Positions 30,596 to 39,818 of a DNA stretch of 64,000 bases are shown piece after piece. Below the pieces are notes generated by a model that was given only the letters and a program-made list of their open reading frames with translations, was not told the DNA's origin and searched no databases. The position numbers and the translations under genes were made by a program. Source of the stretch: Methylocystis sp. ATCC 49242 (GTDB taxonomy: Bacteria; Pseudomonadota; Alphaproteobacteria; Rhizobiales; Beijerinckiaceae); NCBI RefSeq assembly GCF_000188155.2, contig NZ_KE124774.1, forward strand, positions 594,736 to 658,735, read 5' to 3'. Each line of letters starts with the position of its first letter. The first letter of the stretch is position 1.

Positions 30596-31366
30596 ATGAG
30601 CTCGACGACAAGCGCGGCTGCTGGCGCAGCTGCAGAAGTAGAATCCGTAGTCGATCTGCGTGGCATGTGGATTGGCCTCGTATTGCTGAACGTGTTTTAT
30701 CTGATCGTTCGCATTTACGAGCAGGTCTTTGGCTGGCGCGCGGGTCTGGACTCGTTCGCTCCGGAGTTCCAGACGTATTGGATGTCGATCCTGTGGACGG
30801 AGATTCCGCTTGAGCTGGTTTCGGGCCTCGGCCTTGCCGGCTATCTGTGGAAGACCCGCGACCGCAACGTCGACGCTGTTACGCCTCGTGAAGAGATGCG
30901 TCGTCTCGTTGTCCTGGTTCAGTGGCTTGTCGTTTACGGCATCGCCATTTACTGGGGCGCTTCGTTCTTCACGGAGCAGGACGGCACCTGGCACATGACG
31001 GTGATTCGCGACACGGACTTCACGCCGTCGCACATCATCGAGTTCTACATGAGCTACCCGATCTACTCGGTTATCGCGGTTGGCGCGTTCTTCTATGCGA
31101 AGACCCGCATTCCGTATTTTGCTCATGGCTACTCGCTGGCGTTCCTGATCGTCGCCATCGGCCCGTTCATGATCATCCCGAACGTTGGCCTGAATGAGTG
31201 GGGCCACACCTTCTGGTTCATGGAAGAGCTGTTCGTTGCTCCGCTTCACTGGGGCTTCGTGTTCTTCGGCTGGATGGCTCTGGGTGTGTTCGGCGTCGTC
31301 CTTCAGATCCTGATGCGCATCCATGCCCTCGTCGGCAAGGAAGGCGTCAAGCTCCTGACCGAGTAA
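30596..31366 (+). CDS. pmoC: Particulate methane monooxygenase subunit C (orphan copy)
   Basis: Membrane subunit of the copper enzyme that oxidises methane to methanol. 256 residues with six or so membrane helices. The metal-site residues known from methanotroph structures are all here: Asp129 and His133 in QDGTWH and His146 in TPSHIIEF (the Asp156/His160/His173 set of Methylococcus numbering), and Asn200, His204 and His218 in LNEWGHTF and PLHWGF (the Asn227/His231/His245 set). No pmoA or pmoB follows; a terminator stands 10 bases after the stop. GGAGG lies 8-9 bases before the ATG. Type II methanotrophs are known to carry single pmoC genes outside pmoCAB; codon use here is high-T compared with neighbours, as in highly expressed pmo genes. 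Confidence 0.96.
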   Translation: MSSTTSAAAGAAAEVESVVDLRGMWIGLVLLNVFYLIVRIYEQVFGWRAGLDSFAPEFQTYWMSILWTEIPLELVSGLGLAGYLWKTRDRNVDAVTPREEMRRLVVLVQWLVVYGIAIYWGASFFTEQDGTWHMTVIRDTDFTPSHIIEFYMSYPIYSVIAVGAFFYAKTRIPYFAHGYSLAFLIVAIGPFMIIPNVGLNEWGHTFWFMEELFVAPLHWGFVFFGWMALGVFGVVLQILMRIHALVGKEGVKLLTE

Positions 31367-31375
31367 TGACGATGG

Positions 31376-31406
31376 CCGCCCGCGCCGAGCGCGCGGGCGG
31401 TTTTCT
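31376..31406 (+). terminator. Intrinsic terminator directly after pmoC
   Basis: Stem CCGCCCGCGC / GCGCGGGCGG with loop CGAGC and TTTTCTC after it, 10 bases past the pmoC stop. Confidence 0.88.
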
Positions 31407-31426
31407 CTAAAAGGAGGTGAAACGCG

Positions 31427-31540
31427 ATGGTTTTAAACGCACTTCTCGTGGCGTCCTTACTTTCGCCGTTGGCGTTCTGGTTTGCGGCGCCCCGCCGGGT
31501 CACCGCTCCGGTTCGGGTCCGCTGCAGGGCGAAACTTTAA
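31427..31540 (+). CDS. 37-residue putative membrane microprotein behind orphan pmoC
   Basis: Short frame with an almost perfect ribosome site: AAAAGGAGGTGA ends six bases before the ATG. The product begins MVLNALLVASLLSPLAFWFA, a membrane helix, then a basic tail (PRRVTAPVRVRCRAKL). It lies after the pmoC terminator, so it would be expressed by read-through or its own promoter. I do not recognise the family. The ribosome site, best of any in the window, is the main reason to list it. Confidence 0.55.
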   Translation: MVLNALLVASLLSPLAFWFAAPRRVTAPVRVRCRAKL

Positions 31541-31735
31541 AGCTGATCCGTCTCGAACCTCCCATCGAGCAACGGGCTACCCGCCGATGCCGCTGACCAG
31601 CGGCGCCGTGCGGGTTAGCTTTTACAGAGTTTACAATCCTGAATTTGTAACTGTGCATTGTAATTTCATTCATGTGGTCTAGATCGAACCCTGCGGCGCG
31701 CGATCATCGTCGTGCACATAAGCAGGAGAGCGCTC

Positions 31736-32233
31736 ATGAATGATCTTCTCGTTATTGCTTTTCCGTCGGAGGAGAAGGCCGAGCAGGTCCGGCAAAAGCT
31801 TTTTACGATGCAAAAGGAATATTTGATCGAAATGGGCGACGCGGTCGTGGCCGTCAAAGGCGCCGACGGTGAAATCAAGCTCAATCAGCTGTTCAACACG
31901 ACAGCGATCGGGGGCGTTTCCGGCGCCTTCTGGGGCGCGCTTATCGGCCTGATCTTCATGATGCCGCTTGCCGGCGCGGCGCTCGGCGCGGCCTCGGGCG
32001 CGGTGTCCGGCGCGCTGACCGATTTCGGCATCGACGACAAGTTCATGAAGGACGTCGCAGGAGCGATTCCGCCGGGCGGAGCGGCGTTGTTCGTGCTCGT
32101 TCGCAAAATGACGACGGACAAGGTTCTCGAGGGGCTCAAGGGCGTCGGCGGCGTGGTGCTGCGCACGTCTTTCGAGAAATCCAAGGAAGACGCCATTCGT
32201 GCGGCGCTTTCCGCGCAGGCTCCGTCAGCCTGA
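31736..32233 (+). CDS. DUF1269-family membrane protein
   Basis: 165 residues starting MNDLLVIAFPSEEKAEQVRQ, with the DUF1269 pattern: an N-terminal ferredoxin-like part with KGADGEIKLNQLFNTT, a Gly-rich double membrane hairpin (GGVSGAFWGALIGLIFMMPL and the AGAALGAASGAVSGAL repeat), and a C-terminal soluble part (FVLVRKMTTDKVLEGLKGVG). Function unknown; the family is linked to stress and storage conditions in several bacteria. AGGAG lies 8 bases before the ATG. It is convergent with the next gene across a shared hairpin. Confidence 0.85.
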   Translation: MNDLLVIAFPSEEKAEQVRQKLFTMQKEYLIEMGDAVVAVKGADGEIKLNQLFNTTAIGGVSGAFWGALIGLIFMMPLAGAALGAASGAVSGALTDFGIDDKFMKDVAGAIPPGGAALFVLVRKMTTDKVLEGLKGVGGVVLRTSFEKSKEDAIRAALSAQAPSA

Positions 32234-32241
32234 CACAAAAA

Positions 32242-32274
32242 ATGCGCGCCGGGTTGTAATGACCCGGCGCGCAT
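32242..32274. terminator. Bidirectional hairpin terminator
   Basis: 13-bp perfect stem ATGCGCGCCGGGT / ACCCGGCGCGCAT with a 7-base loop, flanked by an A-run on the plus side (a T-run in the minus direction). It separates two convergent genes. Confidence 0.8.
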
Positions 32275-32288
32275 GGAGCTTTATTCAA

Positions 32289-32957
32289 TCAAGCGATTGT
32301 TTCTTCCCCGGCTTTACGCCGATGCGAGTGAAGCGTCATGTAGAAGCTGACGACAACGAAACCAATGCCCAGCAGCGCGACGATGATGAAGAGCGACGTC
32401 CTCTGAATGATCGCCATCGCTGGCACGAAGATGGCGAGGATGAGGCCGACGACGCAGATCTGCCATGCCTCCGCGTGCACGCCGGCGACGAAAGTCGCGA
32501 GCGCGAGAAGCGTCATGAGGTTCAGGCCGGTGGCGTTGACGTCGACGAGGGTGCGGATCGTCGGCGAGTAAATCAGCCACATGGCCGCGAGGAACGCCGC
32601 CCAATGCAAGATTTGCGTCCAGATGAGTTTGATTCGCTCCTGTCGCGTGTCCGCGTGGCGCCAGCCGACGTAAATGCAGATCGCGCAATAAACAGGGGTC
32701 AGCAACTCCCAGTAATAGCCCGACGGCTCGCCCGTGAAAGTGACGAGGCCGATGCCGAAAACCGCCATCGACAACATGATGATGTAGGGAAGATCGATCT
32801 TGACTACATCGAGGAAGAGAACTTCCGCAGGCTGCGTCCGGATCTCCTCGATCCCTTCTTCGAGCGCTTCCACCCAGCCGTGCTCATGAGGCTTTTGGCC
32901 TTCGGTGGCCGGGCCGGCGGTGACGTTCGTTTCGGCCTGGTCGGGGCTGTTCGACAT
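32289..32957 (-). CDS. Multi-span membrane protein, family not recognised
   Basis: 222 residues. A soluble N-terminus of about 50 residues (SPDQAETNVTAGPATEGQKP then EALEEGIEEIRTQP) precedes about six membrane helices, starting with LPYIIMLSMAVFGIGLVTF and ending with SLFIIVALLGIGFVVVSFYM. Several acidic residues near the membrane borders are conserved-looking but no transport or enzyme motif is visible. It is convergent with the DUF1269 gene. No function proposed. Confidence 0.75.
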   Translation of the reverse strand: MSNSPDQAETNVTAGPATEGQKPHEHGWVEALEEGIEEIRTQPAEVLFLDVVKIDLPYIIMLSMAVFGIGLVTFTGEPSGYYWELLTPVYCAICIYVGWRHADTRQERIKLIWTQILHWAAFLAAMWLIYSPTIRTLVDVNATGLNLMTLLALATFVAGVHAEAWQICVVGLILAIFVPAMAIIQRTSLFIIVALLGIGFVVVSFYMTLHSHRRKAGEETIA

Positions 32958-33157
32958 GAATGGGGTTCTCCCTCGCCTTGGTGCTGAAATAGGCGCGCCC
33001 TATCTTGTCAAATTTCGAGAGAGCCTATCTGGCGCGAAGATAGTGCCTGGAGGGGGCCTCGGCAACCTTCGTTGCGCCGCCGCCAACCGCGCCGGTTTCG
33101 TTGCCCGGGCCTGACCTTTGGTTTAAAGCTGCGACGATCCGGACCTGTGGTGGAAAC

Positions 33158-33328
33158 ATGAAAAGAACGCTCATTGCCTCAGCTTTCCTGCTGATGATCG
33201 GCTTTGGTCTTTGGTCCCTCTATTTCGCAAGCCGTTATCAGGCCTTGTGCGAACTCTCCTATTGGTCTGCAAGCTCCGCTGAGCTGAAGCTCTGCGACGA
33301 GCGCCTGTCGGAACTCAGAGGTCGCTAA
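33158..33328 (+). CDS. Small secreted or membrane-tethered protein (56 residues)
   Basis: Starts MKRTLIASAFLLMIGFGLWS, a signal or anchor helix, followed by about 35 residues with two cysteines (ALCELSYWSASSAELKLCDE). No family recognised. The ATG at 33158 follows a weak ribosome site. The hydrophobic start and the tidy Cys pair make it more likely real than a chance frame, but evidence is limited. Confidence 0.45.
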   Translation: MKRTLIASAFLLMIGFGLWSLYFASRYQALCELSYWSASSAELKLCDERLSELRGR

Positions 33329-33835
33329 GGGCGAAGGTATAGCCGCGCGTTCTGGGGGCGGCGCTTCCGCGCGTTTACGCCTTTGATCAACGGATGATGA
33401 CTCTTCTCAGCCTGAACAGATGTCTAAAGGCGAGCGCCGGCGCTTCGCCGCCTTTTTCCGGCTAATTCGGTTGCCGCAGGCGAAGAAGCGGATTCAGCTC
33501 GCTCCGCTGGCCGATAATCGCCGCTGATCGCCCGGGCGAAGCGCGCTTTTCGATGACGCGGCTCGCCATATAATGGCCGCTCGACAGACAACACGATCAG
33601 TGTTTTATGCCTCTTGCTCGCGTTTAGCGTCATGTTAGGCCATGCTGCAGCTCCCTCGCAGCATGGCGTTTGGGGGCTGCACAATGAAGACGCAGAGCGG
33701 GAGAACAAACAACATTGTTCGCGTTGCCGGGAGCTTTCGTGTAAGCCGGTCTTGTTACAATAGCGGCGGCGCAAGCTACACTGCTCTGCATAGAACTGGT
33801 TTGCTCTTCTCTGTAAGCAATTTGGAAATCGTCTA
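33329..33835. other. Intergenic region, 507 bp, left of the insertion sequence
   Basis: No coding frame on either strand has the codon use of the neighbours; the open frames are Arg/Ser-rich shadows. Nothing else recognised. Confidence 0.45.
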
Positions 33836-34700
33836 GAGGGTGTTATGTACTTTGGTGATTGATTGTCTTAGTAGAATCGGATGTCTCCGATTCGCAAACC
33901 TTATCCGTCTGACGTCAGCGACGAAGAATGGTCGCTGGTTGCGCCTTATCTGACGCTCATGGACGAAGGCGCGCCGCAGCGTCAACATTCGCTGCGCGAG
34001 CTGTTCAACGGCCTGCGTTACGTGCTGCGCTACGGCATCGCCTGGCGCGCCATGCCCAACGATCTGCCGCCATGGTTCGCCGTGTATCAGCAATCGCAGC
34101 GCTGGCTGTCGGCGGGCGTGTTCGAGGCGCTTGCGCAGGATCTGCGCGCCCAGTTGCGCGTCGCTTCCGGGCGGGCGGCGGAGCCGACGGCGGCGATCAT
34201 CGACAGCCGCACCTTGCGCTCGACCCCTGAGAGCGGCCCACGAGCGGGCTATGACGGCGCGAAGCGAAAGCGCGGCTCGAAGCTGCACATGGCAGTCGAC
34301 ACATTGGGCCATTTGCTGGCGTTGCATGTCACGCCGGCGAATGTCGATGACCGCGCCGAGGTCGGCAAGCTCATCGCAGCCGTGCAGGATGTGACAGGCG
34401 AAAGCGTCGAACTCGTTTATGTCGATCAGGGCTACACCGGCGAAAAGGCGTCCGAGGCGGCGAAGGCGCAAGGCGCCGAACTGTGCGTCGTCAAACTTGC
34501 CGAAGCGAAGAAGGGCTTCGTGTTGCTGCCCAAGCGCTGGGTGGTCGAGCGTTCATTCGCCTGGGCGACGCGATGCAGGCGGCTCGTCAAAGACTACGAG
34601 CGCTATGCTCAGACCCTCGCAGGACTCCACGTCGTCGCCTTCGCATGTCTCATGCTCAAGCGCGCAGCAGATTTCATGATCCAAGGTGCATAACACCCTC
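33836..34700 (+). mobile_element. Complete IS5-type insertion sequence (IS427-like group)
   Basis: 12-bp perfect terminal inverted repeats GAGGGTGTTATG at 33836 and CATAACACCCTC ending at 34700 bracket a single transposase gene. The dinucleotide TA flanks both ends, fitting the TA target duplication of the IS427 group of IS5. The element is 865 bp and looks intact. Confidence 0.9.
33881..34693 (+). CDS. IS5-family transposase
   Basis: 270 residues. N-terminal DUF4096-type segment SDVSDEEWSLVAPYL, then the DDE domain: first Asp in AIIDSRTLR, second in VYVDQGYTG, and Glu in VVERSFAWATRCRRL, with the YxxR-E type spacing ending in KRWVVERSFAW. It is a one-frame IS5 transposase, unlike the frameshifted IS1031-type versions. 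The protein is complete and the element may be mobile. Confidence 0.93.
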   Translation: MSPIRKPYPSDVSDEEWSLVAPYLTLMDEGAPQRQHSLRELFNGLRYVLRYGIAWRAMPNDLPPWFAVYQQSQRWLSAGVFEALAQDLRAQLRVASGRAAEPTAAIIDSRTLRSTPESGPRAGYDGAKRKRGSKLHMAVDTLGHLLALHVTPANVDDRAEVGKLIAAVQDVTGESVELVYVDQGYTGEKASEAAKAQGAELCVVKLAEAKKGFVLLPKRWVVERSFAWATRCRRLVKDYERYAQTLAGLHVVAFACLMLKRAADFMIQGA

Positions 34701-35338
34701 TAGCGGATTCCTGTCTTGAGACGAGCGCAATAAATTGGGGGAGAGGAGTCATAGTCGAATATGAACTACAAAAGCCGCGTCCTTATTTGAATCGCTCCTA
34801 CAGACGCGAAGAAAGCGCTGCGCTGACGCTTCCGGGGCCTGTCTCTTTGAGCGGACACGGCTTTCAAATATTTCCATGGTGAGTAAGCCATTAGCGTCGG
34901 CGGCATAACGAGGCGCCATGCGAGGTCTGGTCGCGACAGGAAATGGCTCTGTATGCGTTCCGAAGCCAATCGGGCGAATTTCGCAGCATTCGATGTCTTC
35001 CCGCAATATTAGGGGGTCCATTCGTTTTTGTTCAGGTCCAGCAGCGTGGATGTGGAGTTCTACTCCAAGGCCGGTCACGCTAGCGCCGCACGCTGTAGCC
35101 TGCGCCTGGAAATATCGGCCTCGGCATGTATTGCAATATGACCGCAGCGCTTCAATTACATTTCAGATGGATTTCTGGGGTCGCGATTTTGCAAGCGGCG
35201 AGCGATTAATGCTTTCGCTGAGTGGATTTTCATTGCCAAATGAAATTTGGCGGACGCGTTATTGGGATGACATTACTTGTGTCGCGCAATCTGCTTTGGT
35301 TTCTGCGGCGGAGACCAAACATGATTCAAAACGGTACT
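34701..35338. other. Region right of the insertion sequence, no confident gene
   Basis: 638 bp. A minus-strand GTG frame at 34749-35078 would encode a 109-residue product; its codon use is not clearly that of a gene and there is no ribosome site, so I do not call it. The plus-strand frame over 34918-35463 overlaps the next gene and is not coding. Confidence 0.35.
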
Positions 35339-36076
35339 ATGAACGAACGTTTGAAGCGCGCGCGCATATCGGCTGGATATCGAACCGCCAGCGATGCGAT
35401 CAGTCGTTTTGGCTGGAGGGGATCGACGTACCGCGCCCACGAGAACGGCCAGAATCATTTTGACGCTCAGACCGCGACTAATTATGCGCGCGCGTACGGT
35501 GTGAACGCGGGCTGGTTACTTACGGGCGATGGCGCGATGAGCGCGAAAGCGAAATTGCCGCGTCGGGCAGAGCTTGTTCAAACGAACGGCGATGGCCCGG
35601 ACGGACATGAAAAGGGGTCCAATATTCCTGTGTTGGGGGTAGCCGCTGCGGGCGTGTGGATGGAAGACGAGGTGCGCAGAATGACAAATGGAAGCGGCCG
35701 CACCCACCCGTTTCCTGCGGATCCGCGCTTCCCGGTAGAAGCCCAGTTCGACCTTGTCGTCGAAGGAACGTCGATTAACCGGTTTGCGCAAGCTGGCGAT
35801 CATATTCGATGCGTGGACGTGGAAGCTGCAGGAATTGACGTTGAAGATGGCGATCTGGTCATTGTCGAAAGAACCCGTGGGAATTCTCTGAAGGAGACAT
35901 CCGCGAGACGCGTTCGTCGAAGCGGCGAACATTACGAATTCTGGCCCGACTCTAGCGACCCGCTCTGGCAGACGCCCGTGATTGTGAAGGACGGTCATTC
36001 TGAGGAAAATGAGAATGTCCGTGTGATTGGATTGGTCATTTGGAAATTCAGGGACGCCTGCGATCGGGACGCTTAG
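35339..36076 (+). CDS. S24-type (LexA/CI-like) repressor with N-terminal helix-turn-helix
   Basis: 245 residues from the ATG at 35339 (a further ATG at 35321 adds six). N-terminal DNA-binding part MNERLKRARISAGYRTASDA, then a linker and a C-terminal S24 domain: auto-cleavage Ala-Gly in PVLGVAAAGVW, nucleophile Ser in VVEGTSINRF and Lys in RGNSLKETSARRV. Such proteins repress phage or SOS-type genes until self-cleavage with RecA-ssDNA. There are no phage structural genes around it. Context: alone beside an insertion sequence. Confidence 0.82.
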   Translation: MNERLKRARISAGYRTASDAISRFGWRGSTYRAHENGQNHFDAQTATNYARAYGVNAGWLLTGDGAMSAKAKLPRRAELVQTNGDGPDGHEKGSNIPVLGVAAAGVWMEDEVRRMTNGSGRTHPFPADPRFPVEAQFDLVVEGTSINRFAQAGDHIRCVDVEAAGIDVEDGDLVIVERTRGNSLKETSARRVRRSGEHYEFWPDSSDPLWQTPVIVKDGHSEENENVRVIGLVIWKFRDACDRDA

Positions 36077-36435
36077 GGTCGATTAGAGACTAAATTAGCT
36101 TCCAGTGGCGTTTTTTATTTGCGGCGTGTCCTCCTGCTTTGTGCCTGAAGGGTAGTAGGCTCCGCCCTTGACGCCTCATCCGCGGGAACGGCCGCCGCTT
36201 CGCCGAATTACGCCGATTTGCGCGACTTCAGACTGCGCCATCGTGGCGACTGCTTGGTCCCGGTTCAGATTTAATTTTTTCCGACTTCAATCCAGATTCC
36301 ATGTAAGCGTGAATTAATCCCGCTTTGGTGGCTCTCCGGAAGAGCACCCGCTCTCCTGGCGTGAAGGTCGGCGACGACGCGGCTCCGTCAAAAACAGCGC
36401 TTTTGCTCCCGCGCGCCGTCCGCTACAGCGTGAGA
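36077..36435. other. Intergenic region, 359 bp
   Basis: Between the repressor and the LRR-kinase. No gene seen; it probably holds the promoter of the kinase gene. Confidence 0.4.
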
Positions 36436-37776
36436 ATGCCTGTCTCCAAGACGACAACCGAACTGGAAGCCCTTCGCCGCGGCGATCTGGCCGGCGCAAG
36501 GCGGCTGCGTCTGCCGGGACTTGCCGAATTTCCGCGTGAGATATTCGGTCTAGCCGATACGCTCGAGGTGCTGGATCTCGGCGGCGGCGCGCTGAGCGAT
36601 CTTCCCGATGACATGGGCCGGCTCCACAAGCTGCGCGTGTTGTTCTGCTCCGGCAACAGGTTCGAGCGGCTTCCTGCATCGCTCGGCGATTGCGCGTCGC
36701 TGAGTCAGGTCGGCTTCCGGGGGACGGGGCTGCGCGAGATACCCGGCGAGGCGCTGCCGCCCCTGCTGCGCTGGCTTATCCTGACCGATAATCAGATCGA
36801 GCGGCTGCCCGACGCTCTCGGGGAGCGGCCGCATTTGCAAAAGCTGATGCTCGCCGGGAACCGTCTGCGGACACTCCCGCCAAGCCTCGCTGATACGGCT
36901 TCGCTCGAGCTTGTGCGGCTCAGCTCCAATCGCATCGAGATCCTTCCGCCCTGGCTCGCGAGTCTGCCGAGGCTCGCCTGGATCTCCTGGGCCGGCAATC
37001 CCATGGAGCGCGCGCTCGCTCCAACAGCGGCGACGATGGTTCATTGGGCCGACCTCGAAATCGGAGACCGGCTGGGCGAGGGCGCCTCGGGACTCGTGCA
37101 TCGGGCGTTCTGGCGTGTGGGCGGTTCGGATGAGGCGCTACCCGTGGCCCTCAAGCTTTTCAGGGGCGCGATGACCAGCGACGGTTTGCCGGAGCGCGAA
37201 ATGGCGACCTGTCTCGCCGCCGGCGAACATGCCAACCTCACGGCCGCCCTCGGTCGGCTGGCGGATCATCCCGAGGGTGCGGATGCGCTCCTGATGCCGC
37301 TGGCGCCGGCTCATTGGCGCACGCTGGCGGCTCCTCCAAGTCCCGAGAGTTGCAGCCGGGACGTCTATGATCCCGGGCTACGGCTTTCTCCGACGAGCGC
37401 GCTGCGCCTCGCGCGCGGGATCGCCTCCGCCGCCGCCCATCTTCACGCCCGCGAATTGATGCACGGCGATCTGTATGCGCACAACATTCTCTGGGACGGT
37501 GAGGCCGGCGAGGCGGCGCTCGGCGATTTCGGCGCGGCCTGCGTGCTTCCCGAGGGAGTTGAGGGCGACGCGTGGCGGCGGATAGAGGTCCGCGCCTTTG
37601 GATTGCTGCTCGGCGAATTGCTGGACCGATGCGCGTCGGAGCCCGCTGCGTTGACAGGATTGCGAGAACTCGAATGGGCCTGCGTGCAGCCCGATCGAGC
37701 GGCCCGCCCGTTGATGCAGGATGTGATCGGCATCCTCGACGATACGATGGAAGAGTGCGGCTCGTTTTTTTCATAA
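36436..37776 (+). CDS. Leucine-rich-repeat protein kinase (single-chain LRR + kinase)
   Basis: 446 residues from the ATG at 36436. Residues 1-190 hold about seven leucine-rich repeats (LRLPGLAEFPREIFGLADTL, then GRLHKLRVLFCSGNRFERLP and similar). A eukaryotic-type kinase domain follows: Gly-rich loop GDRLGEGASGLVHRAF, ATP-lysine in VALKLF, catalytic loop HGDLYAHNIL (HGD in place of HRD) and metal-binding LGDFGAA. All catalytic residues are therefore present. No membrane segment or signal peptide is visible, so it is probably cytoplasmic. The substrate is unknown, and no phosphatase is beside it. Confidence 0.9.
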   Translation: MPVSKTTTELEALRRGDLAGARRLRLPGLAEFPREIFGLADTLEVLDLGGGALSDLPDDMGRLHKLRVLFCSGNRFERLPASLGDCASLSQVGFRGTGLREIPGEALPPLLRWLILTDNQIERLPDALGERPHLQKLMLAGNRLRTLPPSLADTASLELVRLSSNRIEILPPWLASLPRLAWISWAGNPMERALAPTAATMVHWADLEIGDRLGEGASGLVHRAFWRVGGSDEALPVALKLFRGAMTSDGLPEREMATCLAAGEHANLTAALGRLADHPEGADALLMPLAPAHWRTLAAPPSPESCSRDVYDPGLRLSPTSALRLARGIASAAAHLHARELMHGDLYAHNILWDGEAGEAALGDFGAACVLPEGVEGDAWRRIEVRAFGLLLGELLDRCASEPAALTGLRELEWACVQPDRAARPLMQDVIGILDDTMEECGSFFS

Positions 37777-38005
37777 GCGCGCGCCGGTCGTTCGCGTTGA
37801 TGTCCGGCCTGCGGATGTAATTTTGTCCGCTTGTTCCTGCGCCGTCATGCCGTGGCGGATATGTCTCATTGGGCAACAATGTGAGGCAGGAAGCGTTACC
37901 GTTGCCGCAACTCTTGTTGACGCCCCCGGTCCCGGGCGTGAGGCTTGGAAGAATTCTGGCGCGTCTACAGCCGCAGCTGAGAATCAATGCATCGGGAATT
38001 GTCCA

Positions 38006-38920
38006 ATGAGAAAGATCGGCTTTGCGCTCACTGCGCTGACGCTTGCGGCTGGTTCAGCCTTCGCCGCCGATTTCCCTTCGCGCGAGTCTCCGCCTCCGGC
38101 ATACATTCCTCCGCCGCTGGTGTGGACTGGTTTCCACGTCGGTCTTAACGCCGGCGGAACATGGGACAGCAGCCAAAATGTCTCTATCGCTTCCGCTCCC
38201 CTTTTTCAGGGTGGAGCATTTGGCCCCGCTCCCTGGTCGGCGGCGGCGGCGCTCGGCGCGACGGGCGTGCTTGGCGCCAGTGGGAACGGAGGCTTCATCG
38301 GAGGTGGCCAGATTGGCTACACTTGGCAATTTCATCGGAACATCGTCGCGGGCGTCGAGGCCGATATTCAAGGAATCGCCAGCGGAGTAGGCGGCGGCTC
38401 CCTGACAACTACGGTTCCCGTCATGCTTCCCGCGGCGCCATTTCCATCGGCGAACACCGTCATGTCGGCTAGCAGGAGCCTCGACTATCTGGGAACAGTG
38501 CGGGGCCGCATCGGCTATCTCTTCAGCCCGACCTTGCTCCTTTACGGAACCGGCGGTCTTGCATATGGCGGCGTAAGCCTGAACGTCACCGGTTTGCAGA
38601 GCTTTACACTTGGCACTCCCGGTTTCATTACAACTGGCTTCGGCGGTAGTTCATTCTCCGATACGCGTGTTGGCTGGAGCGCGGGCGGCGGTCTCGAATG
38701 GATGTTCTGGCCGAACTGGAGCGCGAAAGCTGAATATCTCTATTACGATCTCGGTTCTGTCCGAACCAACGCCGGGTTGACTACGACAGTTTTGGCTACC
38801 GGAGCGCTCGTTTGGGCAAACGGAACACAGGCGCAGGCCCGTTTCGACGGGCATGTCGTGCGGGCGGGCGTCAACTATCACTTCAATTGGGGTGTTGATC
38901 CGACTGTCGCCAGCTATTGA
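38006..38920 (+). CDS. Omp25/RopB-type outer-membrane beta-barrel protein, paralogue D
   Basis: 304 residues starting MRKIGFALTALTLAAGSAFA, then ADFPSRESPPPAYIPPPLVW. Same barrel scheme as A-C but more distant (GYTWQFHRNIVAGVEADIQG, DTRVGWSAGGGLEWMFWPNW, VRAGVNYHFNWGVDPTVASY). The longer frame from 37823 adds a non-signal stretch and is rejected. It lies alone, 14 kb from paralogue C, next to the LRR-kinase. Confidence 0.9.
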   Translation: MRKIGFALTALTLAAGSAFAADFPSRESPPPAYIPPPLVWTGFHVGLNAGGTWDSSQNVSIASAPLFQGGAFGPAPWSAAAALGATGVLGASGNGGFIGGGQIGYTWQFHRNIVAGVEADIQGIASGVGGGSLTTTVPVMLPAAPFPSANTVMSASRSLDYLGTVRGRIGYLFSPTLLLYGTGGLAYGGVSLNVTGLQSFTLGTPGFITTGFGGSSFSDTRVGWSAGGGLEWMFWPNWSAKAEYLYYDLGSVRTNAGLTTTVLATGALVWANGTQAQARFDGHVVRAGVNYHFNWGVDPTVASY

Positions 38921-39089
38921 TCGGATGCTTTGCAGTCGCTGCTTAACAAAAACTTGCAAATCGAGCGGTTCGCTGGACCTCGCTGCGAAACTCGCTCGCG
39001 CCGGGAAAAGTATTCGTCATGTGGCTCTTCGCAACGCCGCCGCCATCAGCGCGGGTGACAACTTGGGCCGAAGCTGTCAGGACGGCGCC

Positions 39090-39548
39090 ATGACGATTAC
39101 AATCTACATCGACGCCGATGCTTGCCCCGTGAAGGATGAAACTTTCAAGGTCGCGGCTCGCTATGGACTGCGGACGTTCGTCGTATCCAACAGCTTTATC
39201 CAGATTCCCCAATCTCCGCTGATCGCCCGGATAATCGTCGATGCCGGCGCCGACATCGCCGACGATTGGATCGTCGAGCGGATCGTTCCGAATGATGTTG
39301 TCATCACCAGCGACATTCCGTTGGCCAGTCGCGTATTGGCGAAACAGGCGCACGCGATTGCGCCTTATGGCCGCGCTTTTACAGAGGACTCCATTGGTCT
39401 GGCTCTCGCGCAGCGATCGCTCATGGAGCATATCCGTTCCACGGGCGAAATAACCGGCGGTCCGCCGCCTTTTTCTTCCGCCGACCGTTCGCGGTTTCTC
39501 CAGACATTGGACCTCACGATCGCGCGGGAGCGGCGACGGCGGCATTGA
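39090..39548 (+). CDS. YaiI/YqxD family protein (UPF0178, DUF188)
   Basis: 152 residues with the family motif IYIDADACPVKDET at the start and VVITSDIPLASRVL and GGPPPFSSADRSRF further on. The fold resembles PIN/NYN nucleases and several Asp residues cluster as in those enzymes, but no activity has been established for this family. The longer frame from 38853 overlaps the porin gene and is rejected. Ends in a run of Arg with His. Confidence 0.92.
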   Translation: MTITIYIDADACPVKDETFKVAARYGLRTFVVSNSFIQIPQSPLIARIIVDAGADIADDWIVERIVPNDVVITSDIPLASRVLAKQAHAIAPYGRAFTEDSIGLALAQRSLMEHIRSTGEITGGPPPFSSADRSRFLQTLDLTIARERRRRH

Positions 39549-39818
39549 AAATATCGCACCGGCCATGCGGAGCCGCGCGTGCTTTTGAGGGCGCGGTCTG
39601 CGTATTCAAATTTGACGCATTTGTCTGTCGAAAGCAGACGGGGAAGGGGGCGGAACCGACGACGGAGAGGCTCCATAGCCTTTTGAAATCTCCATTCGCC
39701 GCATGAAATGCGCCGCTCAAGCTTGTTTGTATGTCGATTTTTCGCCGGATTCGTTTACAAAATATGAATCGCGAGACGAGCTCGACGCATCGATTCGAGC
39801 GACGGAGGAGGGATCTCG

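Noticed and set aside
34749-35078. Minus-strand GTG frame of 109 codons
   Set aside because: No ribosome site, no motif, and the product is not recognisable.
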